5,799 bases of DNA from Candidatus Nitrosopumilus sp. (GTDB taxonomy: Archaea; Thermoproteota; Nitrososphaeria; Nitrososphaerales; Nitrosopumilaceae): NCBI GenBank assembly GCA_029880665.1, contig JAOUNZ010000072.1, positions 1 to 5,799 of the forward strand, written 5' to 3'. A program made the position numbers and the translations under genes. Under the pieces are notes generated by a model. The model worked only from the letters and a program-made list of their open reading frames with translations. It was not told the DNA's origin and made no database searches. Below are positions 1-5,268 of this stretch, piece after piece (within the stretch, counting starts at the first letter, position 1; each line of letters opens with the position of its first letter).

Positions 1-530
<530 letters not shown>

Positions 531-531
<1 letters not shown>

Positions 532-1211
532 TATGATTCACCTTTTGATTCTAACATTTCTTTCACTTGATCAGTTAAATTAGCAACATGCGCTTTTTCA
601 TTAACCATTTCAATGGCTTTTTTAGCCTTTAATAATCCCTCGGGAGATTCACATGAAACGACTACCCATCCATTCTGACCAATTGTTATTGCAGCGTCAG
701 TAGCCATCTCTATAGTCTGAATCATCGTGCCTCGTTTTCCAATCAGGCGTGGGACTTTACTTGGGGAAATTTTAATCAAGTCACCAGAATCAATTTTGCC
801 TAAATCCCTATCAGATATTGTTACAAGTGGATCTCTTGTTCTATCAAAATTAGCAATTCTGGCAGCTACAAGATCACCAGATTTTAGTTTGGTTGCAAGC
901 TCATCAGCATGAGCAGAAAAGTCACGTCCAAAAACATCCTGTGCAGGAAGAAACCCAACATAACATGAATTAATGTCCAATTCCCAAGACAATGAAGTAT
1001 GTGATATGACCTTACCAATTACAAGATCATTAATTTTTGGAATATATTTTCCAGTTAACGGTATTACTTTAACAGAGTCATCATAGATTTCAGAGATCCC
1101 AATAGTTGTAGAGATTATCTTGTTACCTTCAAGGATAACATTTTGTTCAGGTCGAAAAGGGCCAGTGGTCACCACATCTCCAGGTATAACATATTTTCTC
1201 TTATTATCCAT
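531..1211 (-). CDS. rrp4: Exosome complex RNA-binding cap subunit Rrp4
   Basis: Rrp4 forms the RNA-binding cap on top of the Rrp41-Rrp42 ring and feeds substrate into its pore. The 226-residue protein is full length for the family. It shows an N-terminal beta domain (about 1-58, with PGD at 10-12), an S1 RNA-binding domain (about 60-135, starting NDLVIGKV) and a KH domain (about 145-210) whose GxxG loop is G158-K-R-G161. A lysine- and glutamate-rich tail follows. The ATG at 1211 overlaps the SBDS stop by one base (TAATG), and GAGGT at 1225-1221 gives an SD-like site nine bases ahead, so translation is probably coupled to SBDS. The gene order SBDS-rrp4-rrp41 is the known archaeal exosome arrangement. 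I see nothing broken or unusual in it. Confidence 0.96.
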
Positions 1212-1897
1212 TACTTTAATACCTCAACTGTAGCAGACCCTTTTGTTATAGAACCTAACCTATCGATCACATTTGGCCTTGCTGCAGCGGGTATTTCAAG
1301 TATTGCTTTTAGAGAACCATTTGTTTGCCATTGTTCACTACCAAGAGAGCCCACAGATTTTAAAACTGCATATGATTGAGATGCATACTGTGCCGGAATT
1401 GTAATTTCCAATTTCAGATTCTCAGACTTTAGAGCAATAATTGAACGTATTTTTTCAACAATATTCAGTACTTGCTCATCCACATTTTTTTGAGGATCAA
1501 CTGAAACTCTACCGTCTTTCATTGCTTGCTCAATTCTTAACGGAGGGTGTGGCAAATGAGTTTTAGGATCTACATATGTTTTAACAATAAAATTAACAAT
1601 CTGTTTTTTCTTTTCTTCTATCATTTTTCGTCTTTGATCAGTTGTTAGATTCAAATCACCTTTCTCAAGAATGATTTGGGCAATTTCTGCTTGGTCCTCA
1701 GTTTTGAAAGCCTTTAGTAATTTCTCAGACGAAGGTCTTGTTCCTTTTCCAGAATCAGAGTAGATTTCATCTGAAACCAAAACTGCAGACAGGTCTTTTT
1801 TCTTTCCAAGTTTGTAATCTAATGCAGGATCAGGTTTTACCATTATCTCAAATTTTTCCCCTTCAAAGGAATACCTGACCAAGGTGACATCTACCAT
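1211..1897 (-). CDS. Ribosome maturation protein SBDS (Sdo1 homologue)
   Basis: This is the archaeal homologue of the Shwachman-Bodian-Diamond protein. In eukaryotes it works with EFL1 to release eIF6 from the large ribosomal subunit; the archaeal role is inferred from that. At 228 residues it has the usual three-domain length. An N-terminal FYSH domain spans about 1-88 and includes the conserved SDEIYSDSGKGTRPS stretch at 42-56. A helical middle domain (about 90-160) contains PHPPLRIEQAMKDGR at 116-130, close to the family signature. A ferredoxin-like C-terminal domain follows (about 160-228). It is the first gene of the minus-strand operon, ahead of rrp4 with a one-base overlap. The ATG at 1897 has no SD. 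It lies about 25-30 bases from an AT-rich TATA-like block, so a leaderless or nearly leaderless transcript is likely. Confidence 0.95.
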   Translation of the reverse strand: MVDVTLVRYSFEGEKFEIMVKPDPALDYKLGKKKDLSAVLVSDEIYSDSGKGTRPSSEKLLKAFKTEDQAEIAQIILEKGDLNLTTDQRRKMIEEKKKQIVNFIVKTYVDPKTHLPHPPLRIEQAMKDGRVSVDPQKNVDEQVLNIVEKIRSIIALKSENLKLEITIPAQYASQSYAVLKSVGSLGSEQWQTNGSLKAILEIPAAARPNVIDRLGSITKGSATVEVLK

Positions 1898-1911
1898 GTC
1901 TAGTCTAGTAA

Positions 1912-1930
1912 GGATTTAATATTTATCTAT
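1912..1930. promoter_or_regulatory. Shared divergent TATA region for SBDS operon (minus) and rpoD (plus)
   Basis: The block TTTAATATTTATCTAT (1915-1930) is the only strongly AT-rich TATA-like stretch between two start codons 58 bases apart. On the plus strand TTTATCTA (1922-1929) sits at -33 to -26 from the rpoD GTG. On the minus strand, ATAAATATTAAA (1926-1915) lies about 18-30 bases ahead of the SBDS ATG. Both distances suit archaeal leaderless initiation. The two TATA elements overlap, so binding of TBP in the two directions may compete; that is inference. Confidence 0.6.
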
Positions 1931-1954
1931 ACGTAAAACTAGCTAGATTTTTAT

Positions 1955-2620
1955 GTGGATTTTGAAGATTTTCTTCAAGATTTGTCATCATTAGAAGTAA
2001 TTACTAAGGATAATCATAAAATTTCCATAAAGCTGAAAGGGGTTCCATTACAGTATGCAAATGCACTTAGACGCATATGCCTAAATGGGGTTCCAGTCTT
2101 TGCAATAGACACAGTTGACATTGTAGAGAACTCCTCAGTATTGCCAGATGAAGGTTTGGCACATAGGCTGGGTTTAATACCGCTAAAAACAGACCTGTCA
2201 AGATTTAATGAGCCATCTAAATGTGAATGTAAAAGTGACACAGGATGTTCAAACTGTAAAGTAATGTTAGTTTTAGATTCTGGTGATTCAGATGTTACAA
2301 GAACAATTTTATCAAATGATTTGTCTTCAGAAGATGATACAATAAAACCAGTTTCGTCCAAAATCCCAATTGTGCAACTGGCACCAGGTCAAAGAATCAA
2401 AGTTGAATGTTATGCAAGACTGGGACGTGGAACAGAGCATGCAAAATGGAATGCCTCAAATATTTCAACATTGGTTGATACGGATAAGGAAGATGAGAAA
2501 ATTCTAAGCATAGAGTCAACGGGGGCATTAAATCCAGAGCAGATAATCATTTCAGGAGTAGATGAATTAAGTAACAGATTAGATCAATTCAAAGAAATGA
2601 TTGGCAAAATTGAAGAATAA
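1955..2620 (+). CDS. rpoD: DNA-directed RNA polymerase subunit D (Rpb3/alpha-like)
   Basis: Subunit D pairs with subunit L to form the platform on which archaeal RNA polymerase assembles, the counterpart of Rpb3 and bacterial alpha. The 221-residue product has the dimerisation signature LQYANALRRICLNGVPVFAI (32-51) and PDEGLAHRLGLIPL (64-77). The C-terminal half of the assembly domain has HAKWNAS and ESTGALNPEQ (187-196). Cysteines 90, 92, 98 and 101 form CxCx5CxxC, resembling the zinc loop of eukaryotic Rpb3. The ferredoxin-like Fe-S domain found in Sulfolobus D is absent: HAKW runs to the final strand with only a short linker. I chose the GTG at 1955 because it matches the TATA distance. 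An out-of-frame ATG overlaps it at 1953, and an in-frame TTG lies at 1982, so the start is less certain than the product. Confidence 0.95.
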   Translation: MDFEDFLQDLSSLEVITKDNHKISIKLKGVPLQYANALRRICLNGVPVFAIDTVDIVENSSVLPDEGLAHRLGLIPLKTDLSRFNEPSKCECKSDTGCSNCKVMLVLDSGDSDVTRTILSNDLSSEDDTIKPVSSKIPIVQLAPGQRIKVECYARLGRGTEHAKWNASNISTLVDTDKEDEKILSIESTGALNPEQIIISGVDELSNRLDQFKEMIGKIEE

Positions 2621-2631
2621 TCTAAGCATAG

Positions 2632-2641
2632 ACATTATATT
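2632..2641 (+). promoter_or_regulatory. Probable TATA box of the rpl18e-rpl13-rps9 operon
   Basis: ATTATATT (2634-2641) lies at about -32 to -25 from the rpl18e ATG at 2666, inside the 45-base gap after the rpoD stop. No SD precedes that ATG. This suggests the ribosomal-protein genes have their own leaderless promoter, though read-through from rpoD is also possible since no clear terminator lies between them. Confidence 0.5.
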
Positions 2642-2665
2642 TGGGTTTCAAACCGCATTATTCAC

Positions 2666-3013
2666 ATGACTAATCAAGTGGTTATCCGCATGGCCAGTGA
2701 TCTAAAAAAAGCATCATCTAAAAACAAGGCTCCAATTTGGGCAAAGTTGGCAGAATATGCACTGAAACCAACCATTGCAAGAAGAGATCTTAACTTGAAT
2801 AGAATTGCACAACTGACAAAAGAAAATGACATGGTTATATTCCCAGGAAAAGTCCTTGGGACAGGCAATATCCCTCATAAAATTACATTATTTTCATTTT
2901 CAATTTCAAATTCTGCCGCTACTAAAATAACAAAAAATGGCGGAAAGTTAATCAGTTATTCAGAATTGATTGAGAGAAATCCTACCGGAAAAGGAGTGGT
3001 GTTACTTGGCTAA
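2666..3013 (+). CDS. rpl18e: Large-subunit ribosomal protein eL18 (L18e)
   Basis: This is a structural protein of the archaeal 50S subunit, related to bacterial L15 in its C-terminal fold. The product has 115 residues, the usual family length of about 115-120. Conserved blocks are RRDLNLNRIAQLT (39-51), IFPGKVLGTGNIPHK (58-72) and GGKLISYSELIERNPTGKG (92-110). Basic residues cluster in the N-terminal third. The ATG at 2666 fits the TATA distance; a second in-frame ATG at 2690 would remove eight residues and is less likely. It heads a three-gene cluster with rpl13 and rps9 next to rpoD, an order widely conserved in archaea. Its last eight bases overlap the proposed rpl13 start. Confidence 0.95.
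   Translation: MTNQVVIRMASDLKKASSKNKAPIWAKLAEYALKPTIARRDLNLNRIAQLTKENDMVIFPGKVLGTGNIPHKITLFSFSISNSAATKITKNGGKLISYSELIERNPTGKGVVLLG
2991..2996 (+). promoter_or_regulatory. Shine-Dalgarno site deciding the rpl13 TTG start
   Basis: AAGGAG lies nine bases ahead of the TTG at 3006 and inside the end of rpl18e. It supports that TTG over the earlier in-frame TTG at 2970, which has no comparable site and would add 12 residues foreign to the family. Confidence 0.6.
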
Positions 3014-3470
3014 ACAAGAGACAGTGATCAGAACAGATAGACCAATTGTAGTAGATGCAACAGATCATATCGCAGGAAGATTATCATCAAATGTTGCAAA
3101 ATTATTAATTAATGGAAACAGAGTTTCAGTGGTAAATTGTGAAAAAATCATGATGAGTGGAACTAGAAGTAATCAGATCAAGGAGTATAGAGAATTTTTA
3201 GAAATCAACAGCGTAATTAATCCAAAACACGGACCAGTGCACTACAGAAGACCTGATACGCTCATGGCAAAAATGATTCGCCAGATGCTACCATATGATA
3301 GAAAACCATCTGGAAAAGAAGCACATCAGAGACTAAGGACATACATTGGTTCCCCAAAAGAACTCAAATCATTAGAGAAAATTCAATTTGAAAAAGCTAA
3401 AATTAAAAAAACAGCATCAAACTATACCTCAATAGGCGAATTGTGTAGAACAATAGGGTGGACTGAATGA
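3006..3470 (+). CDS. rpl13: Large-subunit ribosomal protein uL13
   Basis: This is an early-assembly 50S protein that binds 23S rRNA. Read from TTG at 3006 it has 154 residues. The L13 signatures are VVDATDHIAGRLSSNVAK (15-32) and HGPVHYRRPDTLMAKM (75-90), followed by IRQMLPYDRKPSGKEA (91-106) and RTYIGSPKELKSLE (111-124). No in-frame ATG exists near the N-terminus. The family begins only a few residues before the VDATDHIAGR block, so the long form from TTG 2970 is unlikely. The start overlaps the rpl18e stop by eight bases, and the stop overlaps the rps9 start (ATGA), so the three genes are probably translated as a coupled unit. Confidence 0.95.
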   Translation: MAKQETVIRTDRPIVVDATDHIAGRLSSNVAKLLINGNRVSVVNCEKIMMSGTRSNQIKEYREFLEINSVINPKHGPVHYRRPDTLMAKMIRQMLPYDRKPSGKEAHQRLRTYIGSPKELKSLEKIQFEKAKIKKTASNYTSIGELCRTIGWTE

Positions 3471-3916
3471 CAATTCCAAAAACAGAAATCTATTTTGCAA
3501 CTAGGAAGACAGCTACTGCACATGTGTACATTACAAAAGGACAAGGTAGAGTCAGAATTAACAATGTCCCAGTAGAAATGATCCCGCAAGAAACCGCTCG
3601 TGAAGTAATACTAGCACCATTAGAAATTACAGGGGGCTTGAGAGACAAAATAGACATCTCGGTCAGAGTGAGTGGTGGCGGATACATGGGACAAGCCAGT
3701 GCAATTGCGACTGGAATTTCAAGGGCACTTATCGGATGGACCAAATCTAAAAAAGAACCAAAAGAGCATCCGTTCCCAAAATCCACAAGAGATGACCTAA
3801 GAAAGCGTATTTCAGATTTTGATAAGTATCTGGTGAGTGGAGATGCCAGACAGAAAGAACCAAAGAAATTTGGCGGACCTGGTGCAAGAAGAAGAAAACA
3901 GAAATCATACCGTTAG
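3467..3916 (+). CDS. rps9: Small-subunit ribosomal protein uS9
   Basis: This is a 30S head protein whose C-terminal tail reaches the P-site tRNA. The 149-residue product shows the early KTATAHVYITKGQGRVRIN block (14-32) and the family signature VSGGGYMGQASAIATGISRA (68-87). It ends in the expected basic tail GGPGARRRKQKSYR (136-149), with the conserved final KSYR. Its ATG overlaps the rpl13 stop by four bases (ATGA). GGGTG at 3456-3460 gives an SD-like site about six bases ahead. It is the last gene of the cluster here; many archaea continue with rpoN, which I cannot find downstream. Confidence 0.96.
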   Translation: MTIPKTEIYFATRKTATAHVYITKGQGRVRINNVPVEMIPQETAREVILAPLEITGGLRDKIDISVRVSGGGYMGQASAIATGISRALIGWTKSKKEPKEHPFPKSTRDDLRKRISDFDKYLVSGDARQKEPKKFGGPGARRRKQKSYR

Positions 3917-3969
3917 TCTGTCAATGATAATTCTTGCAGTCAAGGATATGTATGCTATCTACAGGGATA

Positions 3970-3985
3970 CAAAAAATATTTTTTG
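3970..3985 (+). terminator. Probable terminator of the rpl18e-rpl13-rps9 operon
   Basis: CAAAAAATATTTTTTG is a perfect 16-base palindrome ending in a run of six T, 54 bases after the rps9 stop. Archaeal termination commonly uses T-runs on the coding strand, and this is the first such run after the operon. It could instead act as a TATA-like element, so the call is moderate. Confidence 0.4.
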
Positions 3986-4257
3986 AACAATCAAGAATAT
4001 AATTTGTGAATATTGAAAACAAGTTATTTTACAGAATTATGAAATATCAATACATGACATTCTTGGAAACAAAATACTGCAAAAATTTATCGGTATTTGT
4101 AATCATACACAAAATTAATCTGAAACGCTCACAGATATTATTAAGATCCATGAAACTAACAACAAATACAAGATGATCAGAGATCATGGAGAATCAAGCA
4201 TAATACATTGACCATTCAAATCAAAAATTCCTCAGATAACAACTGATTGTTCATATA

Positions 4258-4297
4258 CAACGCCCTTCTAACAAATTAAGATAACATTAAAGGGTTG
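4258..4297. repeat. Bulged inverted repeat upstream of the aIF1A promoter
   Basis: CAA-CG-CCCTT (4258-4267) can pair with AAGGG-TTG (4290-4297): eight base pairs with a two-base bulge and a 22-base AT-rich loop. These are the most G+C-rich patches of the gap and lie 34 bases ahead of the TATA box. It could be an operator or a structured RNA end. It could also be chance, since the loop is long. Confidence 0.25.
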
Positions 4298-4330
4298 ACT
4301 ATGTATCAATTTGTTCAGATTACCCTACCA

Positions 4331-4338
4331 GTTATATG
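4331..4338 (+). promoter_or_regulatory. TATA box of the aIF1A gene
   Basis: GTTATATG lies at -29 to -22 from the ATG at 4360, the spacing expected for a leaderless archaeal transcript. The in-frame ATG at 4336 falls inside this box and so is unlikely to be transcribed, which fixes the start at 4360. Confidence 0.55.
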
Positions 4339-4359
4339 CTCATAATCATAACTAGAACT

Positions 4360-4671
4360 ATGGGTAAACGTCAAGTAAAGAATGAAAGTGCACTGAAAGA
4401 AATTCGTCTGCCTGAAGAAGGGGAGATTTTTGGACGAGTATTGAAAATGCTTGGCGGTGAAAATGTCATGGTGAAATGTGCTGACGGCATAATTAGACGT
4501 GGAAGAATCAGAGGAAAGTTGAAAAGAAGAGTTTGGATCAGAGATAATGATATTGTGATTATTGCTCCTTGGGATTTCAACGAGTCTGAACGTGGAGATA
4601 TTGTTTGGAGATTTACTCTTCCTCAAGTTGAATGGCTAAAAGATAATGGACACATTGCTAAAGACTTCTAA
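4360..4671 (+). CDS. eif1A: Translation initiation factor aIF1A
   Basis: This is the archaeal homologue of eukaryotic eIF1A and bacterial IF1. It binds the ribosomal A site during initiation and aids start selection. The 103-residue product from ATG 4360 matches the family length. A basic N-terminus (MGKRQVKNES) leads into an OB fold (about 20-80). The fold includes EIFGRVLKMLGGENVMVKC (22-40), the basic RGKLKRRVWIRDNDIV (51-66) and APWDF (69-73). A short C-terminal helical segment ends PQVEWLKDNGHI (88-99). The longer reading from ATG 4336 adds a hydrophobic MLIIITRT not typical of the family and starts within the TATA box. It stands alone, with large spacers on both sides, and no SD is visible. 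Confidence 0.95.
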   Translation: MGKRQVKNESALKEIRLPEEGEIFGRVLKMLGGENVMVKCADGIIRRGRIRGKLKRRVWIRDNDIVIIAPWDFNESERGDIVWRFTLPQVEWLKDNGHIAKDF

Positions 4672-4690
4672 ATTTTCTAATCATGTGTGA

Positions 4691-4696
4691 GTTTTT
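4691..4696 (+). terminator. Possible T-run terminator after the aIF1A gene
   Basis: GTTTTT begins 20 bases after the aIF1A stop, before the csp TATA box. It is a short T-run with no hairpin. Termination here is plausible for an archaeon but weakly supported. Confidence 0.25.
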
Positions 4697-4710
4697 AATG
4701 AATGACTTAG

Positions 4711-4718
4711 TTAATATA
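4711..4718 (+). promoter_or_regulatory. TATA box of the cold-shock gene
   Basis: TTAATATA lies at -32 to -25 from the csp ATG at 4743, with no SD in between. This suggests a separate, leaderless transcript for the cold-shock gene. Confidence 0.55.
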
Positions 4719-4742
4719 GTGAATTGATTGTTCTAGAATCAA

Positions 4743-4934
4743 ATGGAACAAGGCACCGTAAAGTGGTTTAACCGTACTAAGGGCTTTGGTTTTATCGAAA
4801 GAGAATCTGGAGAAGATCTATTTGTTCACAAATCAGATGTTGACGGATTTATCAATGAAGGCGATAAAGTCGAGTTCGAGGTAGGCGAAGGTCAAAAAGG
4901 ACCAGCAGCCCAAAAAGTCAAAAAATCAGCATAG
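4743..4934 (+). CDS. Cold-shock domain protein (CspA family)
   Basis: This is a small single-domain nucleic-acid-binding protein. Family members bind single-stranded RNA or DNA and melt structured RNA, often in the cold or in fast growth. The 63-residue product is one cold-shock domain. It starts with MEQGTVKWFN, then RNP1 as KGFGFI (13-18) and an RNP2-like LFVHKS (26-31), then a GDKVEFEV strand and a lysine-rich end. Bacterial RNP2 is usually VFVHFS; here the second aromatic is K30, so one stacking residue of the binding surface is missing. The family is mainly bacterial and patchy in archaea, so ancient transfer is likely (inference). It has its own TATA box and no SD. The tRNA-Tyr gene converges from the right. 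Confidence 0.95.
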   Translation: MEQGTVKWFNRTKGFGFIERESGEDLFVHKSDVDGFINEGDKVEFEVGEGQKGPAAQKVKKSA

Positions 4935-4942
4935 GCAATAAA

Positions 4943-4999
4943 TTTTTTAATTTAAGAGTTCAAATTTGTTTTCTTAAATCAGTCTATCTTTTTATTTTT
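4943..4999 (+). terminator. T-runs downstream of the cold-shock gene
   Basis: TTTTTT at 4943-4948, nine bases after the stop, and CTTTTTATTTTT at 4988-4999 form two T-rich tracts on the coding strand before the convergent tRNA gene. They are plausible archaeal terminators for csp. I see no strong hairpin. Confidence 0.45.
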
Positions 5000-5029
5000 A
5001 AAGAATATTTTTCATACAGAAATTTGTGG

Positions 5030-5153
5030 TCCCAAGCGAAGGAATTGAACCTTCGACAACCCGGTTTCTGTATGCCTGATATGCTGTTTTTCGGTCAGCC
5101 ATCTAAAGCCAACAACTACAGCCGGAAGCTCTACCAGGCTGAGCTAGCTTGGG
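5030..5153 (-). tRNA. tRNA-Tyr (anticodon GTA) with a 50-nt intron
   Basis: I folded this by hand on the minus strand. The acceptor stem CCCAAGC pairs perfectly with GCTTGGG. The D arm is GCTC/GAGC, the anticodon stem TCCGG/CCGGG (one U-G pair), and the T arm GAAGG-TTCAATT-CCTTC. The anticodon loop reads CTGTAG, then the intron, then A, giving anticodon GTA. The first pair C1:G72 with A73 is the identity mark of archaeal and eukaryal tRNA-Tyr. The exons are 5153-5116 and 5065-5030, 74 bases when joined. CCA follows directly at 5029-5027, so the 3' end may be genome-encoded. A T-rich block at 5186-5178 is a weak candidate TATA element. The gene converges with csp and diverges from the right-edge gene. 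Confidence 0.95.
5066..5115 (-). other. tRNA-Tyr intron at position 37/38
   Basis: The 50-base intron interrupts the anticodon loop at the commonest archaeal site. Exon bases CTGT (5121-5118) pair with ACAG in the intron (5071-5068 region), giving the four-pair centre of a bulge-helix-bulge. The three-base bulges are AGT at the 5' splice site and AAA at the 3' site; cutting after the second base of each gives the proposed exons. The inner helix looks imperfect (TGTT with GGCA by G-U pairs, one extra T). A further hairpin GCTG/CAGC lies inside the intron. Confidence 0.8.
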
Positions 5154-5228
5154 ACAAGAAAAACGAAGTTTACTGCCATTAAAAAACTATCGTAGATAAT
5201 ATCGCTTTGTGTTTGTTGACATAATAAG

Positions 5229-5237
5229 CATAAATAC
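5229..5237 (+). promoter_or_regulatory. Possible TATA box for the right-edge gene
   Basis: CATAAATAC lies 32-40 bases ahead of the ATG at 5269, or 23-31 bases ahead of an in-frame TTG at 5260. A leaderless transcript from the TTG or a leader of about ten bases before the ATG would both fit. Confidence 0.35.
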
Positions 5238-5268
5238 TCTGAAAAATGAACAGGTCTCGTTGTCATCG

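Larger units (their letters stand above)
3917..4330. other. AT-rich intergenic gap with no convincing gene
   Basis: This stretch between rps9 and the aIF1A promoter has many stops in all frames. The longest open frames I found by hand are a plus-strand one of 56 codons (GTG 4006 to TGA 4176; 45 codons from ATG 4039) and short pieces under 25 codons. None resembles a known protein. It contains the A6TAT6 palindrome (3970-3985), a small inverted repeat ATGATC-AGA-GATCAT (4173-4187) and a bulged inverted repeat at 4258-4297. I see no tRNA, rRNA or clear C/D-box RNA in it. A leader, small RNA or decayed gene is possible. Confidence 0.6.

Noticed and set aside
2014..2361. Minus-strand open frame of 115 codons inside rpoD
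   Set aside because: It lies wholly within a well-recognised gene on the other strand and resembles no protein.
2970..3005. Longer rpl13 form starting at TTG 2970
   Set aside because: It adds 12 residues not typical of L13 and has no SD, while TTG 3006 has AAGGAG nine bases ahead.
4173..4187. Inverted repeat ATGATC-AGA-GATCAT
   Set aside because: Six-base arms with a three-base loop in AT-rich DNA; too short to call an element and not linked to any promoter.
4171..4246. Possible C/D-box RNA (ATGATCA at 4173 and CTGA at 4243)
   Set aside because: The C box deviates from RTGATGA and no convincing internal D'/C' boxes or terminal stem were seen.
4336..4359. Longer aIF1A form starting at ATG 4336
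   Set aside because: This ATG lies inside the probable TATA box, and the added hydrophobic residues are foreign to the family.
4315..4626. Minus-strand open frame of 103 codons across the aIF1A gene
   Set aside because: It is antisense to a recognised gene, with serine/asparagine-rich composition typical of a shadow frame.
5216..5237. TTGACA followed by an AT-rich stretch, like a bacterial -35/-10 promoter
   Set aside because: All other signals are archaeal, spacing is wrong for sigma70, and no TATAAT follows; treated as chance.
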